From the NCBI RefSeq assembly GCF_026798195.1, contig NZ_JAPQEZ010000003.1:1-64000 (forward strand): a DNA stretch of 64,000 nucleotides. Direction: 5' to 3'. The stretch's first letter is position 1. The number at the start of each line of letters is the position of its first letter. The notes below the pieces were generated by a model that saw only the letters and a list, made by a program, of their open reading frames with translations, was not told where the DNA came from and ran no database searches. Made by a program: the position numbers and the translations under genes. Source of the stretch: Lentilactobacillus senioris. Lineage in GTDB: Bacteria; Bacillota; Bacilli; Lactobacillales; Lactobacillaceae. This document shows positions 16,815 through 24,767 of the stretch, piece after piece.

Positions 16815-17456
16815 ATGATTAAACGTAGCTTGCAGGCCGTTACCATTTTTTTATTTATGATTTCACTAGCTATATTTATTACAGTGAATTCAGTTTGGTT
16901 GTTTAGAATTTCCATTCCAATATTTGGGTTAACGGACTTAACGGGGCTGTATGTGCCACAGATGATGCATGAATATTTAAAAATGATTGGGTATTTGCAA
17001 TTACCTTGGCAATCAGCTTTGCATTTTGATTTTTTTGCTAGTTCTGCACAGGGACTGCAACATTTTAAAGATGTTCGTTCACTAGTAATGGTTAATAATG
17101 CCGTAATGATAATTTCTGGAATTGCTAGCGGCTTAATCTTAGGGCAATTGGTTCAAACTAAACGTTTATATAATTTATTGAATCCACTAAGATTATTGAT
17201 AGCAATGTTAGTTGCGGTTGCTGGAATAATGGCAGTCAACTTTGATCAGGCTTTTGTCTGGTTTCACCAATTATTTTTTAGAAACAATTATTGGCTTTTT
17301 GATCCTAATCAAGATGAAGTAATTAATATGCTACCTGATGGTTTTTTTGCTCTATGCTTTTTATTTTTTGGTGTATTAGTTGCAGCCGAAATTTTGGGAC
17401 TATGGCTTATGATTCGCCACCAACTTAATGAAATGAAGACAGAAAAAAAGGACTGA
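16815..17456 (+). CDS. TIGR01906-family integral membrane protein
   Basis: About 213 residues with four or five hydrophobic helices (near residues 5-30, 95-115, 127-150, 180-205). The arrangement and position after YutF fit the lactobacillus/streptococcus family TIGR01906, whose function is unknown. The frame is open from 16782, but ATG 16815, two nucleotides after the YutF stop and preceded by GGGAAG, is the sensible start. It ends the operon; its stop codon lies in the shared terminator. Confidence 0.8.
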   Translation: MIKRSLQAVTIFLFMISLAIFITVNSVWLFRISIPIFGLTDLTGLYVPQMMHEYLKMIGYLQLPWQSALHFDFFASSAQGLQHFKDVRSLVMVNNAVMIISGIASGLILGQLVQTKRLYNLLNPLRLLIAMLVAVAGIMAVNFDQAFVWFHQLFFRNNYWLFDPNQDEVINMLPDGFFALCFLFFGVLVAAEILGLWLMIRHQLNEMKTEKKD

Positions 17457-17471
17457 ATTTCAGTCCTTTTT
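17446..17471. terminator. Bidirectional terminator
   Basis: AAAAGGACTGAA and TTCAGTCCTTTT form a near-perfect palindrome between two convergent genes, with T runs on both strands. The + gene's stop codon is inside the left arm. Confidence 0.9.
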
Positions 17472-18078
17472 AGTTGGCTTTTTGAGTGGTGTCTAAAATC
17501 GTATGGCCGTTGTAAATGATTAAAAACGGAAAGGTAGTTGAACCAGATTTAAATTGATATTCTAAATATGAATTTGCTTTTCCATGGTCATGAGCCAATT
17601 TTTGTGATTGCAAAATAGCTTGCTTTTTAAACCGATTCCAAGTATCCCGACCACCATCGGCAGTTAGTGCATCTGTAAATGAAGATTCATTATCAATGTT
17701 AATCTGAAATAAATTAAGCTGTTTATTCCAAGTTACTTTAGCATTACCGTACTGTTCAGAGGCGTATAGGTTATTTTTCATATCAGCTGCTAATTGTGGC
17801 TGATCCATAAATACGTACTTATGAAGAGGTAGGTAGATGATGAGTAAACAAGCAATGATAGCTGTCCAAAACCACCAACGAGTGTAAAAAGCCTTTTTCT
17901 TATGATCTTCAAATTCATCTTCTGATTCTAATGATGAATCTGTATCAGTACTAACCGTTTTTTTTAAATCTGATTTTGCAGTTATTGACGGTTGGGTGGC
18001 ACCACAGTATTCACAGTATTCATCTGTAGCTTTAATATTTTGGTCACATTGAATACACTGTTTTGTTTCGTTGTTCAA
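17470..18078 (-). CDS. Zinc-ribbon membrane protein
   Basis: A 202-residue protein with an N-terminal zinc ribbon (CIQC and CEYC at about residues 8-26), an acidic linker, one membrane helix at about residues 70-90 and an extracellular C-terminal domain of about 110 residues that I do not recognise. Topology would place the ribbon in the cytoplasm. TTG start preceded by GGGGGAA. It lies 67 nt downstream of a PspC gene on the same strand, so the two may form an envelope-related pair. Confidence 0.75.
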   Translation of the reverse strand: MNNETKQCIQCDQNIKATDEYCEYCGATQPSITAKSDLKKTVSTDTDSSLESEDEFEDHKKKAFYTRWWFWTAIIACLLIIYLPLHKYVFMDQPQLAADMKNNLYASEQYGNAKVTWNKQLNLFQINIDNESSFTDALTADGGRDTWNRFKKQAILQSQKLAHDHGKANSYLEYQFKSGSTTFPFLIIYNGHTILDTTQKAN

Positions 18079-18145
18079 GGTAATTCCCCCAAAAATTTAG
18101 TTAATTATTATTTTAAACTTTTAGAGGATAAAAGCAATCTACAGA

Positions 18146-18334
18146 TTAATCAACTGGATCTTCCATTAGAATCCAGAGCACCAAATAGGCGATAATCCCT
18201 GGAAATAGGGGAGTAATTGCTAATAAAACAAATAAAATCCGCATTAAATTAGTATTCCAGTCAAAATGTTCACTGAGACCAGCAATTACGCCTGCGATAA
18301 CTTTATTATTAGAACGATGAATATGAATTTTCAT
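18146..18334 (-). CDS. PspC domain protein
   Basis: A 62-residue protein that is almost entirely a PspC domain: a basic N-terminus with VIAGVIAGLSEHFDWN, then a hydrophobic stretch (about residues 30-57). PspC proteins are small membrane proteins linked to envelope stress in other bacteria. AGAGGTGA precedes the ATG. No phage-shock partners other than the downstream zinc-ribbon gene are present. Confidence 0.88.
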   Translation of the reverse strand: MKIHIHRSNNKVIAGVIAGLSEHFDWNTNLMRILFVLLAITPLFPGIIAYLVLWILMEDPVD

Positions 18335-18454
18335 GTTATCACCTCTTTCTTATCAGTAGTCTATTAATAAATGTCTAAAATTTCAAACAAAAAGTTTCTT
18401 TTTTGGCAGAATAAAGCTAAAATATAATAGTAATTTTGGTAGGAGAATAATAAT

Positions 18455-18700
18455 ATGATAACTTTAAGTTTAAATGGTCAATTAGGTAATCAACAAGTCA
18501 GTTTATCCAATGGTAGCGAAGGACAATTATCTGGTGTCCGTATTTTTGGTGGTGTCCCTGGTCAAGTTCAAACTGTGCAATGGACCTTTATTCCCGGAGC
18601 TCCAGAATTAGAGGGCTTCGTATTTGCGGGTTCATTTACTGAAGGACAAGTAATTAAGTCAATTACTGGTCTAAATACGTATAAGATTCATTTTATTTAG
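18455..18700 (+). CDS. Hypothetical 81-residue protein
   Basis: I do not recognise this family. The protein has no signal peptide, no cysteine and no membrane helix; it is rich in Gly, Gln, Val and Ser with alternating hydrophobics, suggesting an all-beta fold. It has a good ribosome-binding site (AGGAG, 9-10 nt spacing), a TATAAT at 18423-18428 upstream and its own terminator at 18709, so it looks like a genuine monocistronic gene between pspC and mvaS. Confidence 0.7.
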   Translation: MITLSLNGQLGNQQVSLSNGSEGQLSGVRIFGGVPGQVQTVQWTFIPGAPELEGFVFAGSFTEGQVIKSITGLNTYKIHFI

Positions 18701-18708
18701 GATTACAT

Positions 18709-18732
18709 AGACTGCTTGATGCGGTCTTTTTC
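18709..18732 (+). terminator. Terminator after the 81-residue gene
   Basis: AGACTGC pairs with GCGGTCT (one G-U) around a TTGAT loop, followed by TTTTTC. It leaves mvaS only 15 nt downstream. Confidence 0.7.
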
Positions 18733-18747
18733 TTTTAGGAGGTTATT

Positions 18748-19917
18748 ATGAAGGTAGGAATTGATAAATTAGGTTTTTATACCCCAGAAACCTATGTTGA
18801 TATGACTGAACTAGCCAATGCTAGAGGTGAGGAACCTGCTAAATACTTAGTGGGAATTGGTCAGCAAAAACAAGCAATTGCCCCAGTAACTCAAGACGTA
18901 GTTACGATGGCTGCTAATGCGGCCACCCAAATTTTAACTCCTGCGGATAAACAAGCTATTAAAATGGTATTGTTTGGAACTGAAAGCGGCGTTGATAATT
19001 CAAAATCAACGGCCGTTTATCTTCAAACTCTCTTAAATTTATCTGCTGACGTGCGGGCCGTAGAAATTAAACAGGCTTGTTATGGAGCTACGGCCGGAGT
19101 GCAAATGGCTTGCGATTATATTAGAAGTCATCCAACTGCTAGTGTATTGGTTATTGGAGCTGATATTGCTCGTTATGGGTTGAATACTCCTGGAGAGGTC
19201 ACTCAAGGTGCCGGGGCAGTAGCGATGTTAATTAAAGCTAATCCAGACTTAATTGAAATAGAATCGGAGAGCGTTTTTCATTCTGCTGACGTTATGGATT
19301 TCTGGCGGCCACTTTATAGATCAGAAGCATTAGTGGATGGTCACTACTCTAATAATGTTTATATTGATTTCTTCAATCAAACTTGGCAAGAATTTCAAAA
19401 GCGAACAAAGACTACCATTAATGATTTTGATGCCTTTTTATTTCACTTGCCATATACCAAAATGGGACTAAAGGCTTTGCGGACAATTGTTGCTGATGAT
19501 CAACATTCTCAAGATTTACTTACGGAATTTGAAGCTGCTAAGAAATTTAATGCAGAAGTGGGCAATATCTATACTGGATCGTTGTATTTGAGTTTAATTT
19601 CTTGGTTAGTTAATTCTAAAACGATCACTCCGGGTAAGCATGTAGGTTTCTTTAGCTTTGGTTCTGGTGCTCAAGGAGAATTTTTTGCTGGTAAAGTGGG
19701 ACCGTTAAAGCATCTAGAAAGTTTAACAAACCAAGTAACTACCTCACTTAATCAACGCCAACAAGTAAACATTAAGGAATATGAAAGTATGTTTATGGAC
19801 CGTAAACCTTTTGATCCGAAAGACTATCTCTTTGATACTTCTGCTGAAAAAGCACAGTTTTACTTAAAAGGTCAGCAAAATAATCAATTAATATATGTAG
19901 ATACGAAAAATAAGTAA
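18748..19917 (+). CDS. mvaS: Hydroxymethylglutaryl-CoA synthase
   Basis: A 389-residue thiolase-fold enzyme condensing acetyl-CoA and acetoacetyl-CoA to HMG-CoA, the first committed step of the mevalonate route to isoprenoids, as used by lactobacilli. The catalytic Cys is at about residue 111 (IKQACYGATAG); LFHLPYTKMG carries the conserved His, and SFGSGAQGEFF is the C-terminal glycine-rich motif. AGGAGG precedes the ATG. No other mevalonate gene is adjacent; the product feeds UppS, encoded elsewhere in this window. Confidence 0.95.
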   Translation: MKVGIDKLGFYTPETYVDMTELANARGEEPAKYLVGIGQQKQAIAPVTQDVVTMAANAATQILTPADKQAIKMVLFGTESGVDNSKSTAVYLQTLLNLSADVRAVEIKQACYGATAGVQMACDYIRSHPTASVLVIGADIARYGLNTPGEVTQGAGAVAMLIKANPDLIEIESESVFHSADVMDFWRPLYRSEALVDGHYSNNVYIDFFNQTWQEFQKRTKTTINDFDAFLFHLPYTKMGLKALRTIVADDQHSQDLLTEFEAAKKFNAEVGNIYTGSLYLSLISWLVNSKTITPGKHVGFFSFGSGAQGEFFAGKVGPLKHLESLTNQVTTSLNQRQQVNIKEYESMFMDRKPFDPKDYLFDTSAEKAQFYLKGQQNNQLIYVDTKNK

Positions 19918-19925
19918 ATACGCTC

Positions 19926-19953
19926 TTGAAATGTTCGCATTTTTTGTTAAAAT
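19926..19953 (+). promoter_or_regulatory. Promoter of the deoxyribosyltransferase gene
   Basis: TTGAAA (19926-19931), a 16-bp spacer and TAAAAT (19948-19953) with an upstream TG. Confidence 0.6.
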
Positions 19954-19977
19954 TAAGAAAAAACGGAGAGTGACAAC

Positions 19978-20418
19978 ATGAAAAATATTTATCTAGCTGC
20001 ACCATTTTTTAGTGACGAACAAAATGAACGAGTAACTAGAGTAGAAGAGGCTTTAGCAGCTAATAAAACGGTCGGTGAAGTGTTTAGCCCTCGTAAAAAT
20101 CAACTAGAGCAATTTGAGATGGGAACCAAAAAGTGGGCTCAAGAAATTTTTAAGCATGACACTTCTAAGATTGATTGGTGTGATGTAGTGGTTGCGGTTG
20201 TTGATTTTGATGACGATGATGTGGATAGTGGGACTGCATTTGAAATTGGTTATGCATACAGCACAAATAAACCACTCGTTATTTTCCATGAAAAAGACAC
20301 AATTTTAAACTTAATGGTTTCAGAAAGCTTAGTGGCGCACTTGACTAGTGATAATCAATTAAAGGATTATGATTTCGAAACACTTCCTCAAATTCCATAC
20401 GAAGGAAAAGTTATTTAA
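19978..20418 (+). CDS. Nucleoside 2-deoxyribosyltransferase
   Basis: A 146-residue enzyme of the lactobacillus NDT family, which swaps bases between deoxynucleosides for salvage. The N-terminal IYLAAPFFSDEQ forms the base/sugar site, and DSGTAFEIGYAY carries the nucleophilic Glu at about residue 89. It is slightly shorter than the 157-residue Lactobacillus leichmannii enzyme. It has its own promoter and shares a bidirectional terminator with lexA. Confidence 0.9.
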   Translation: MKNIYLAAPFFSDEQNERVTRVEEALAANKTVGEVFSPRKNQLEQFEMGTKKWAQEIFKHDTSKIDWCDVVVAVVDFDDDDVDSGTAFEIGYAYSTNKPLVIFHEKDTILNLMVSESLVAHLTSDNQLKDYDFETLPQIPYEGKVI

Positions 20419-20420
20419 AT

Positions 20421-20454
20421 AAAAAAGAGTTAACATTTTAGTTAACTCTTTTTT
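20421..20454. terminator. Bidirectional terminator between ndt and lexA
   Basis: A perfect 14-bp stem (20421-20434 / 20441-20454) with A and T runs on either side. It touches the lexA stop codon. Confidence 0.92.
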
Positions 20455-21082
20455 ATTCGATATCATTACGATAAAGACCGACCACTTTTCCTAAAACTGA
20501 AACTTGAGTTAATATGATAGGAGCCATGGTATCATTTTCTGGTTGAAGACGGTAATGGTCACTTTCTCGGTAGAATCGTTTGCAAGTTGCTTCATTTTCA
20601 TCTGTCATTGCAATTATGATTTCGCCGTTATCTGCAGTATTTTGCTTTCTAACAATGACGTAGTCACCATTTAAAATGCCAGCATTAATCATACTTTCTC
20701 CTCGAATCTGTAGCATGAATAGAGGTTGATCAGAGTTTCCCATATCAGGAGGTAATGGGAAATAATCGGTAGCTTCTTCTACAGCCAAAATAGGTTCACC
20801 GGCTGTTACTGTACCTAAGACCGGAATTTGCTTTTGTTCTGGTTCTACCCCCAGTTCTTCTAATCCAGCGGCAGTAACCTCTAATGCTCTTGGCTTGGAA
20901 GGGTCTTTAACTAAAAATCCTTTTTTTTCTAACCGGGATATGTGCCCGTGAACAGTTGAAGTAGAAGATAAATTCACTGCTTCGCCAATTTCACGAACGG
21001 TTGGCGGATAACCATGCTCGTTAACCTTTTCCCAGATGTAATGCAAAATTTGAATTTGCTTATTTTTTGGTGAATCCGTCAT
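20453..21082 (-). CDS. lexA: LexA repressor
   Basis: A 209-residue SOS repressor. The winged helix covers about residues 1-65 ([20 protein letters not shown]). The RecA-stimulated cleavage site is Ala94-Gly95 (TVTAGEP), with catalytic Ser130 (RGESM) and Lys168 (ATCKRF), so self-cleavage should be intact. Its promoter overlaps a LexA-type box, implying autorepression, and it is divergent from the DUF896 gene as in B. subtilis-like SOS loci. Confidence 0.96.
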   Translation of the reverse strand: MTDSPKNKQIQILHYIWEKVNEHGYPPTVREIGEAVNLSSTSTVHGHISRLEKKGFLVKDPSKPRALEVTAAGLEELGVEPEQKQIPVLGTVTAGEPILAVEEATDYFPLPPDMGNSDQPLFMLQIRGESMINAGILNGDYVIVRKQNTADNGEIIIAMTDENEATCKRFYRESDHYRLQPENDTMAPIILTQVSVLGKVVGLYRNDIE

Positions 21083-21117
21083 ATTACTTACCTCAGTTTA
21101 ATCGTTTGAATAATCAC

Positions 21118-21157
21118 ATTCTAGCATAGTTAAGCTAGCAATTCAAACAAATGTTCG
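21118..21157 (-). promoter_or_regulatory. lexA promoter with LexA box
   Basis: On the minus strand TTGAAT (21146-21141) and TAGAAT (21123-21118, extended by TG) are 17 bp apart. A LexA-type site, read CGAACATTTGTTTG (21157-21144), matches the Gram-positive consensus CGAACRNRYGTTYG with one mismatch and overlaps the -35. Binding there would block lexA transcription. Confidence 0.85.
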
Positions 21158-21173
21158 GTTATTTTCTTAGCGT

Positions 21174-21196
21174 GTTTGCTAACAAACTGGTATAAT
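21174..21196 (+). promoter_or_regulatory. Promoter of DUF896 gene with palindrome in spacer
   Basis: TATAAT (21191-21196) with extended TG drives the + strand unit. A perfect palindrome GTTTGCTAACAAAC (21174-21187) sits directly upstream, in the spacer. Its half-sites face the opposite way from the LexA box, so it may bind another protein or be fortuitous. Confidence 0.5.
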
Positions 21197-21231
21197 GATT
21201 GAGATAAAAAATTCGATAGGGGGCATTTTTA

Positions 21232-21516
21232 ATGGCTGAAGATAAAAAAGAAAACAAATTAGACCAAATCGAAGATGAGGTAATGAAACAAATCGTTCCG
21301 CGAATTAACGAATTGGCTAAAAAGGCTAAGGCTGAAGGCTTAACGGAATTAGAAAAAGTGGAACAAAAGGATTTACGGGACAAATACGTTAAGAGATTCC
21401 GGGAAAACTTCAAGTCACAAATTGAAATGATGAAAATTTACGATAAAGAAGGCAAAGAAGTTACTTCTGATAAAGTAAAGGATATCCAACGAGAAAAAGG
21501 GCTTCGTGACGATTAA
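21232..21516 (+). CDS. DUF896 (YnzC) family protein
   Basis: A 94-residue, highly charged helical protein. The family core is visible as PRINELAKKAKAEGLTELEKVEQKDLRDKYV-like sequence (residues about 22-55), including the conserved RINELAKK. Homologue YnzC belongs to the SOS-induced yneA operon of B. subtilis, in agreement with the position opposite lexA. Function is unknown. GGGGG precedes the start. Confidence 0.9.
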   Translation: MAEDKKENKLDQIEDEVMKQIVPRINELAKKAKAEGLTELEKVEQKDLRDKYVKRFRENFKSQIEMMKIYDKEGKEVTSDKVKDIQREKGLRDD

Positions 21517-21591
21517 ATTTCAGATTCCTGCTTTTAATTTAGCTCGCTCTTGTGTAGAATTAAAGGGTGAGATTATAAAGGAGGACTGAAC

Positions 21592-21819
21592 TTGGCTACT
21601 TGGGTTTGGATTTTACTTATTGTATTAGCTTTGGTATTGGGACTTGTTGGTGGCTTCTATGGCGCACGTCGTTACATGGAAAACTACATCAAGGATAACC
21701 CACCAATTAGTGAAGACCAATTGCGACAAATGATGATGCAAATGGGACAAAAACCTTCACAAAAGAAGATTAATCAAATGATGCACAGCATGAAAAATCA
21801 AAGTCGTAATCAAAAATAA
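21592..21819 (+). CDS. YneF family membrane protein (UPF0154)
   Basis: A 75-residue protein with one N-terminal membrane helix (about residues 3-23, ending [10 protein letters not shown]) and the family core [13 protein letters not shown], followed by a basic tail. TTG start preceded by AAGGAGG at 6-nt spacing. YneF is conserved across Bacilli and reported as near-essential in some, but its role is unknown. It lies 75 nt after the DUF896 gene. Confidence 0.9.
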   Translation: MATWVWILLIVLALVLGLVGGFYGARRYMENYIKDNPPISEDQLRQMMMQMGQKPSQKKINQMMHSMKNQSRNQK

Positions 21820-21820
21820 A

Positions 21821-21848
21821 AAACCTGCCTTTGGGCAGGTTTTCTATT
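21821..21848. terminator. Bidirectional terminator between yneF and plsC
   Basis: AAACCTGCC and GGCAGGTTT close a TTTG loop. T tracts follow on both strands. Confidence 0.9.
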
Positions 21849-22470
21849 TTTTCTTGGAAACATCTACGTATTTAAAATCCGGATTAATTGATTTATCTAG
21901 TTCATCAAATGCGGTTTGCATCTGTGCGTCGATTTTGGCCTGGGCTTCGGCAGTCAGTTTAGTTTTGCGATCAATATAAATTGGTTCGCCAAAGTCTACA
22001 GTTACCGGTTTTCTACTAAAAAGACGCTTGAAAGTTAGTGGGCCTTGATAGACAGTTGGAACAAGTGGTAAACCAGTTAGTTGAGCAATTAGTAGTGCGC
22101 CGCCTTTTAATTCTGAAGAGTGTCTGGTACCTGAAGGGAAAATAATTAATGATAAATCGGTTTTCTTCAAAATTTTAACGGGAGTTTTAATTGCTGAGGG
22201 TCCTGGATTACTGCGGTCAACTGCAAAGGCATTGACGTGTAGTAAGATCCATTTGATAATGGGATTTTGAAATAGTTCTTTTTTAGCCATAAAACTAAAT
22301 TTTTTCGGACTGGCTGCCAAAGCGTAATAAATTGGGTCAAACCAAGTTCGATGAGGACCTACAAGAATATAATTTCCTTTGGGGAGCCGTTCCTTGTGCA
22401 GGTAATGCGCATTACCGTTAATTAAAAACAGTAAAAAACGAACGACAACTCTTAAAAATGAATATACCAA
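21844..22470 (-). CDS. plsC: 1-acyl-sn-glycerol-3-phosphate acyltransferase family protein
   Basis: A 208-residue PlsC-type acyltransferase, acylating lysophosphatidate in phospholipid synthesis. The HX4D motif is GPHRTWFDP (about residues 33-41); the second block reads FPSGTRHSS, with Ser where FPEGTR is usual, a variant common in one lactobacillus subgroup. A hydrophobic N-terminus (about residues 3-20) anchors it. TTG start with AAGGAGAG upstream. It is transcribed alone and shares a terminator with yneF. Confidence 0.87.
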   Translation of the reverse strand: MVYSFLRVVVRFLLFLINGNAHYLHKERLPKGNYILVGPHRTWFDPIYYALAASPKKFSFMAKKELFQNPIIKWILLHVNAFAVDRSNPGPSAIKTPVKILKKTDLSLIIFPSGTRHSSELKGGALLIAQLTGLPLVPTVYQGPLTFKRLFSRKPVTVDFGEPIYIDRKTKLTAEAQAKIDAQMQTAFDELDKSINPDFKYVDVSKKK

Positions 22471-22562
22471 TGTTACTCTCCTTGATTATAAAGATACTAG
22501 GTTAATAGTACGTACAATCAAACTAATTAGCAAGTTAAAATGTTTTGAAAAGAGGATTCAAG

Positions 22563-23300
22563 ATGCTTAAAGATGGTGAAAGAATTGATCAGCTCTACAG
22601 TCAAAATGTACAAATTATTCAAAGTGCAGACGTCTTTTCTTTTTCTTTAGATGCAGTTTTATTAGCCAATTTTGCTAGAATCGGTAAACGAGACCGTAGA
22701 GTCGTAGACTTATGTGCTGGCAACGGTGCAGTTGGGCTATTTTTAACTGCCAAAACACAGGCTCAAATTACAATGATAGAAATTCAACCTAAATTAGCAG
22801 ATATGGCACAAAGAAGCGTGAAATTAAACCAGTTAGCTGATCAAGTAACCGTAATTAATGCTGATTTAAAAGATAGTTTTAACTATCTAAGAAAGGATTC
22901 TGTGGATGTTATCACGGTTAATCCCCCTTATTTTGTTAATTATAATGACAGTCACAAAAATCCTAATCCTCATTTGGCTTTGGCTAGACATGAATTAGCT
23001 ACTAACTTGGAATCAGTGGTTAAGACTAGTTCTGGGTTACTCAAAATGAATGCTAAATTCTTTTGTGTTTTTCGACCAGACCGGTTAACAGATTTATTAG
23101 TGACGATGCGAGCTAATCGAATTGAACCTAAACGAATTCAATTTGTTCGTTCACATATCGGAGACAATGCCAACATGGTACTAGTGGAAGGTATTAAGGA
23201 TGGTAAGCTAAACGGAGTGAACGTTATTGCCGACCTTATTGTATATGATGGTGACCAATATTCTAAATCGGTAAAGAAGATGTTGTATGGTGAACAATAA
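22563..23300 (+). CDS. tRNA1(Val) (adenine(37)-N6)-methyltransferase-like protein (YabB/TrmN6)
   Basis: A 245-residue SAM-dependent methyltransferase. VVDLCAGNGAVGLFL is the SAM-binding motif, and VNPPYF (about residues 118-123) is the N6-adenine catalytic motif. An upstream TTG extends the frame, but AAAGAGGA is 8 nt before ATG 22563. The next gene encodes a GIY-YIG protein, as in the yabB-yazA pair of B. subtilis, which supports this assignment. Confidence 0.9.
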   Translation: MLKDGERIDQLYSQNVQIIQSADVFSFSLDAVLLANFARIGKRDRRVVDLCAGNGAVGLFLTAKTQAQITMIEIQPKLADMAQRSVKLNQLADQVTVINADLKDSFNYLRKDSVDVITVNPPYFVNYNDSHKNPNPHLALARHELATNLESVVKTSSGLLKMNAKFFCVFRPDRLTDLLVTMRANRIEPKRIQFVRSHIGDNANMVLVEGIKDGKLNGVNVIADLIVYDGDQYSKSVKKMLYGEQ

Positions 23301-23583
23301 TTACTATATGTATGTTATTGAATGTCAAGATGGTTCCTTATATACAGGATACAGTACCGATGTTATTCGTAGATTTAAGCAACACGTTAACGGTAAAGGG
23401 GCTAAGTATACTAGGGCTCATAAGCCTAAGCAACTTCTTTTTTATGAACAATTTGATAATCAACATGATGCTTTACATGCAGAAGCTGAATTTAAGAAAA
23501 AAAGTAGAAGTCAAAAGTTTGCATATATAAACTCGAATACATCTAAATTACCTCTTATTGAGGGAGGAAAAATGGTACAATAA
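23287..23583 (+). CDS. GIY-YIG nuclease family protein (YazA, UPF0213)
   Basis: A 98-residue single-domain GIY-YIG protein: YMYVIECQDGSLYTGYS carries the two-part GIY/YIG motif (as YVI and YTG), followed by the conserved Arg (VIRRFKQH) and Glu (HAEAEFKKK). The ATG overlaps the end of the methyltransferase gene by 14 nt, so the two are coupled. Its biological role is unknown; family members resemble the UvrC/SLX1 nuclease domain. Confidence 0.93.
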   Translation: MVNNNYYMYVIECQDGSLYTGYSTDVIRRFKQHVNGKGAKYTRAHKPKQLLFYEQFDNQHDALHAEAEFKKKSRSQKFAYINSNTSKLPLIEGGKMVQ

Positions 23584-23618
23584 TTTTATAGAACTGACAA
23601 TAATGGGAGGTTGCACTA

Positions 23619-24620
23619 ATGAAAATTGTTGCTTATGGAATTCGTGACGATGAACGACCATTTTTAGATCAATGGAGTAAAGAAAATCCAGATGTGGAAG
23701 TGGTAGGCAAAAGTGAATTATTAGATGACCAAACTGTTGTAGACGCTAAGGGCGCAGATGGAATTGTAGTGTATCAACAAAAACCATATACAACTAGTGT
23801 GATTAACAAACTAGGTGAATACGGAATTAAATTTATGTCACTTAGAAATGTCGGAATTGATAATATTGATTGGCAAGCTATTAAAAACAATAATATTCAA
23901 GTTACTAATGTGCCTGCCTATTCACCAGAGGCAATTGGAGAGTACACCGTAACTACGTTGATGATGTTATTACGCCATGCTCGTCAATTTATGCGCAAAG
24001 AGTCCCAAGGTAATTTCAATTGGGCTCCAGACATTGCTGATGAATTGAATCAAATGACAGTTGGGGTTTATGCAACTGGTAAGATTGGGCGAGCAGCCAT
24101 TAATATTTATAAAGGATTCGGTGCTAAAGTGATTGCTTACGATATTTATCGCAATCCTGAACTAGACGCAGAAGGCATTTATGTCGATACACCCGAAGAG
24201 CTGTATGCACAAAGTGACGTTATTTCTCTTCATGCACCTGCAACTGCTGAAAATGAACACATGTTAGACGATAAGGCCTTTGCTAGTATGAAGGATGGCG
24301 TTTGGATTTTGAATCCGGCTCGGGGAACTTTAATTGATACAGATGCTTTAATCCGTGCCTTGGATAGTGGCAAAGTAGCTGGTGCTGGTTTAGATGTTTA
24401 TGAAGATGAAGTAGGTATCTTCAATAATGAATTTAGTAGCTTTGATGCTATTCCAGATGAACGGCTTAAGAATTTGATGAAACGTGAAAATGTAATCGTT
24501 ACCCCTCATATTGCCTTTTACACTAAAAAAGCAGTTAAAAACATGGTTTACTACGCCATGGATGCCAATAAAGATCTTTTTGAAACTGGTAAGTCTGATA
24601 AATTAGTACAGGTTGATTAA
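23619..24620 (+). CDS. D-lactate / D-2-hydroxyacid dehydrogenase
   Basis: A 333-residue NAD-dependent enzyme of the D-LDH family, reducing pyruvate or other 2-oxoacids. The nucleotide-binding loop reads GVYATGKIG (149-157), with Ala152 replacing the first Gly of GxGxxG. Catalytic residues are seen in LRNVGIDN (Arg region), NPARGTLIDT and the His of TPHIAFYT. The substitution might alter cofactor fit but is conservative. GGGAGG precedes the start. It is probably monocistronic. Confidence 0.92.
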   Translation: MKIVAYGIRDDERPFLDQWSKENPDVEVVGKSELLDDQTVVDAKGADGIVVYQQKPYTTSVINKLGEYGIKFMSLRNVGIDNIDWQAIKNNNIQVTNVPAYSPEAIGEYTVTTLMMLLRHARQFMRKESQGNFNWAPDIADELNQMTVGVYATGKIGRAAINIYKGFGAKVIAYDIYRNPELDAEGIYVDTPEELYAQSDVISLHAPATAENEHMLDDKAFASMKDGVWILNPARGTLIDTDALIRALDSGKVAGAGLDVYEDEVGIFNNEFSSFDAIPDERLKNLMKRENVIVTPHIAFYTKKAVKNMVYYAMDANKDLFETGKSDKLVQVD

Positions 24621-24631
24621 CTAAACAAAGC

Positions 24632-24660
24632 TTGCTATCTAAGAAATAATTCGGTATAAT
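24632..24660 (+). promoter_or_regulatory. rpsB promoter
   Basis: TTGCTA (24632-24637), a 17-bp spacer and a perfect TATAAT (24655-24660). Confidence 0.8.
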
Positions 24661-24683
24661 TTTAAGAGTATTTTAAATACACA

Positions 24684-24742
24684 CCCGTAATGATGATAAT
24701 TAAGTGCCGATTGGTATGATTGTCAGTTGAATTACGGGGAGG
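24684..24742 (+). ncRNA. Folded rpsB 5' leader, candidate S2 autoregulatory element
   Basis: An 8-bp outer helix CCCGTAAT (24684-24691) / ATTACGGG (24731-24738) encloses a second helix GATAAT / ATTGTC and a small hairpin TGCC-GATT-GGTA. The outer helix abuts a GGGGAGG stretch just downstream. Ribosomal protein leaders often fold this way for feedback control; binding by S2 is inference. Confidence 0.55.
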
Positions 24743-24767
24743 AAAAAACTAAATGGAGGCTATTACA

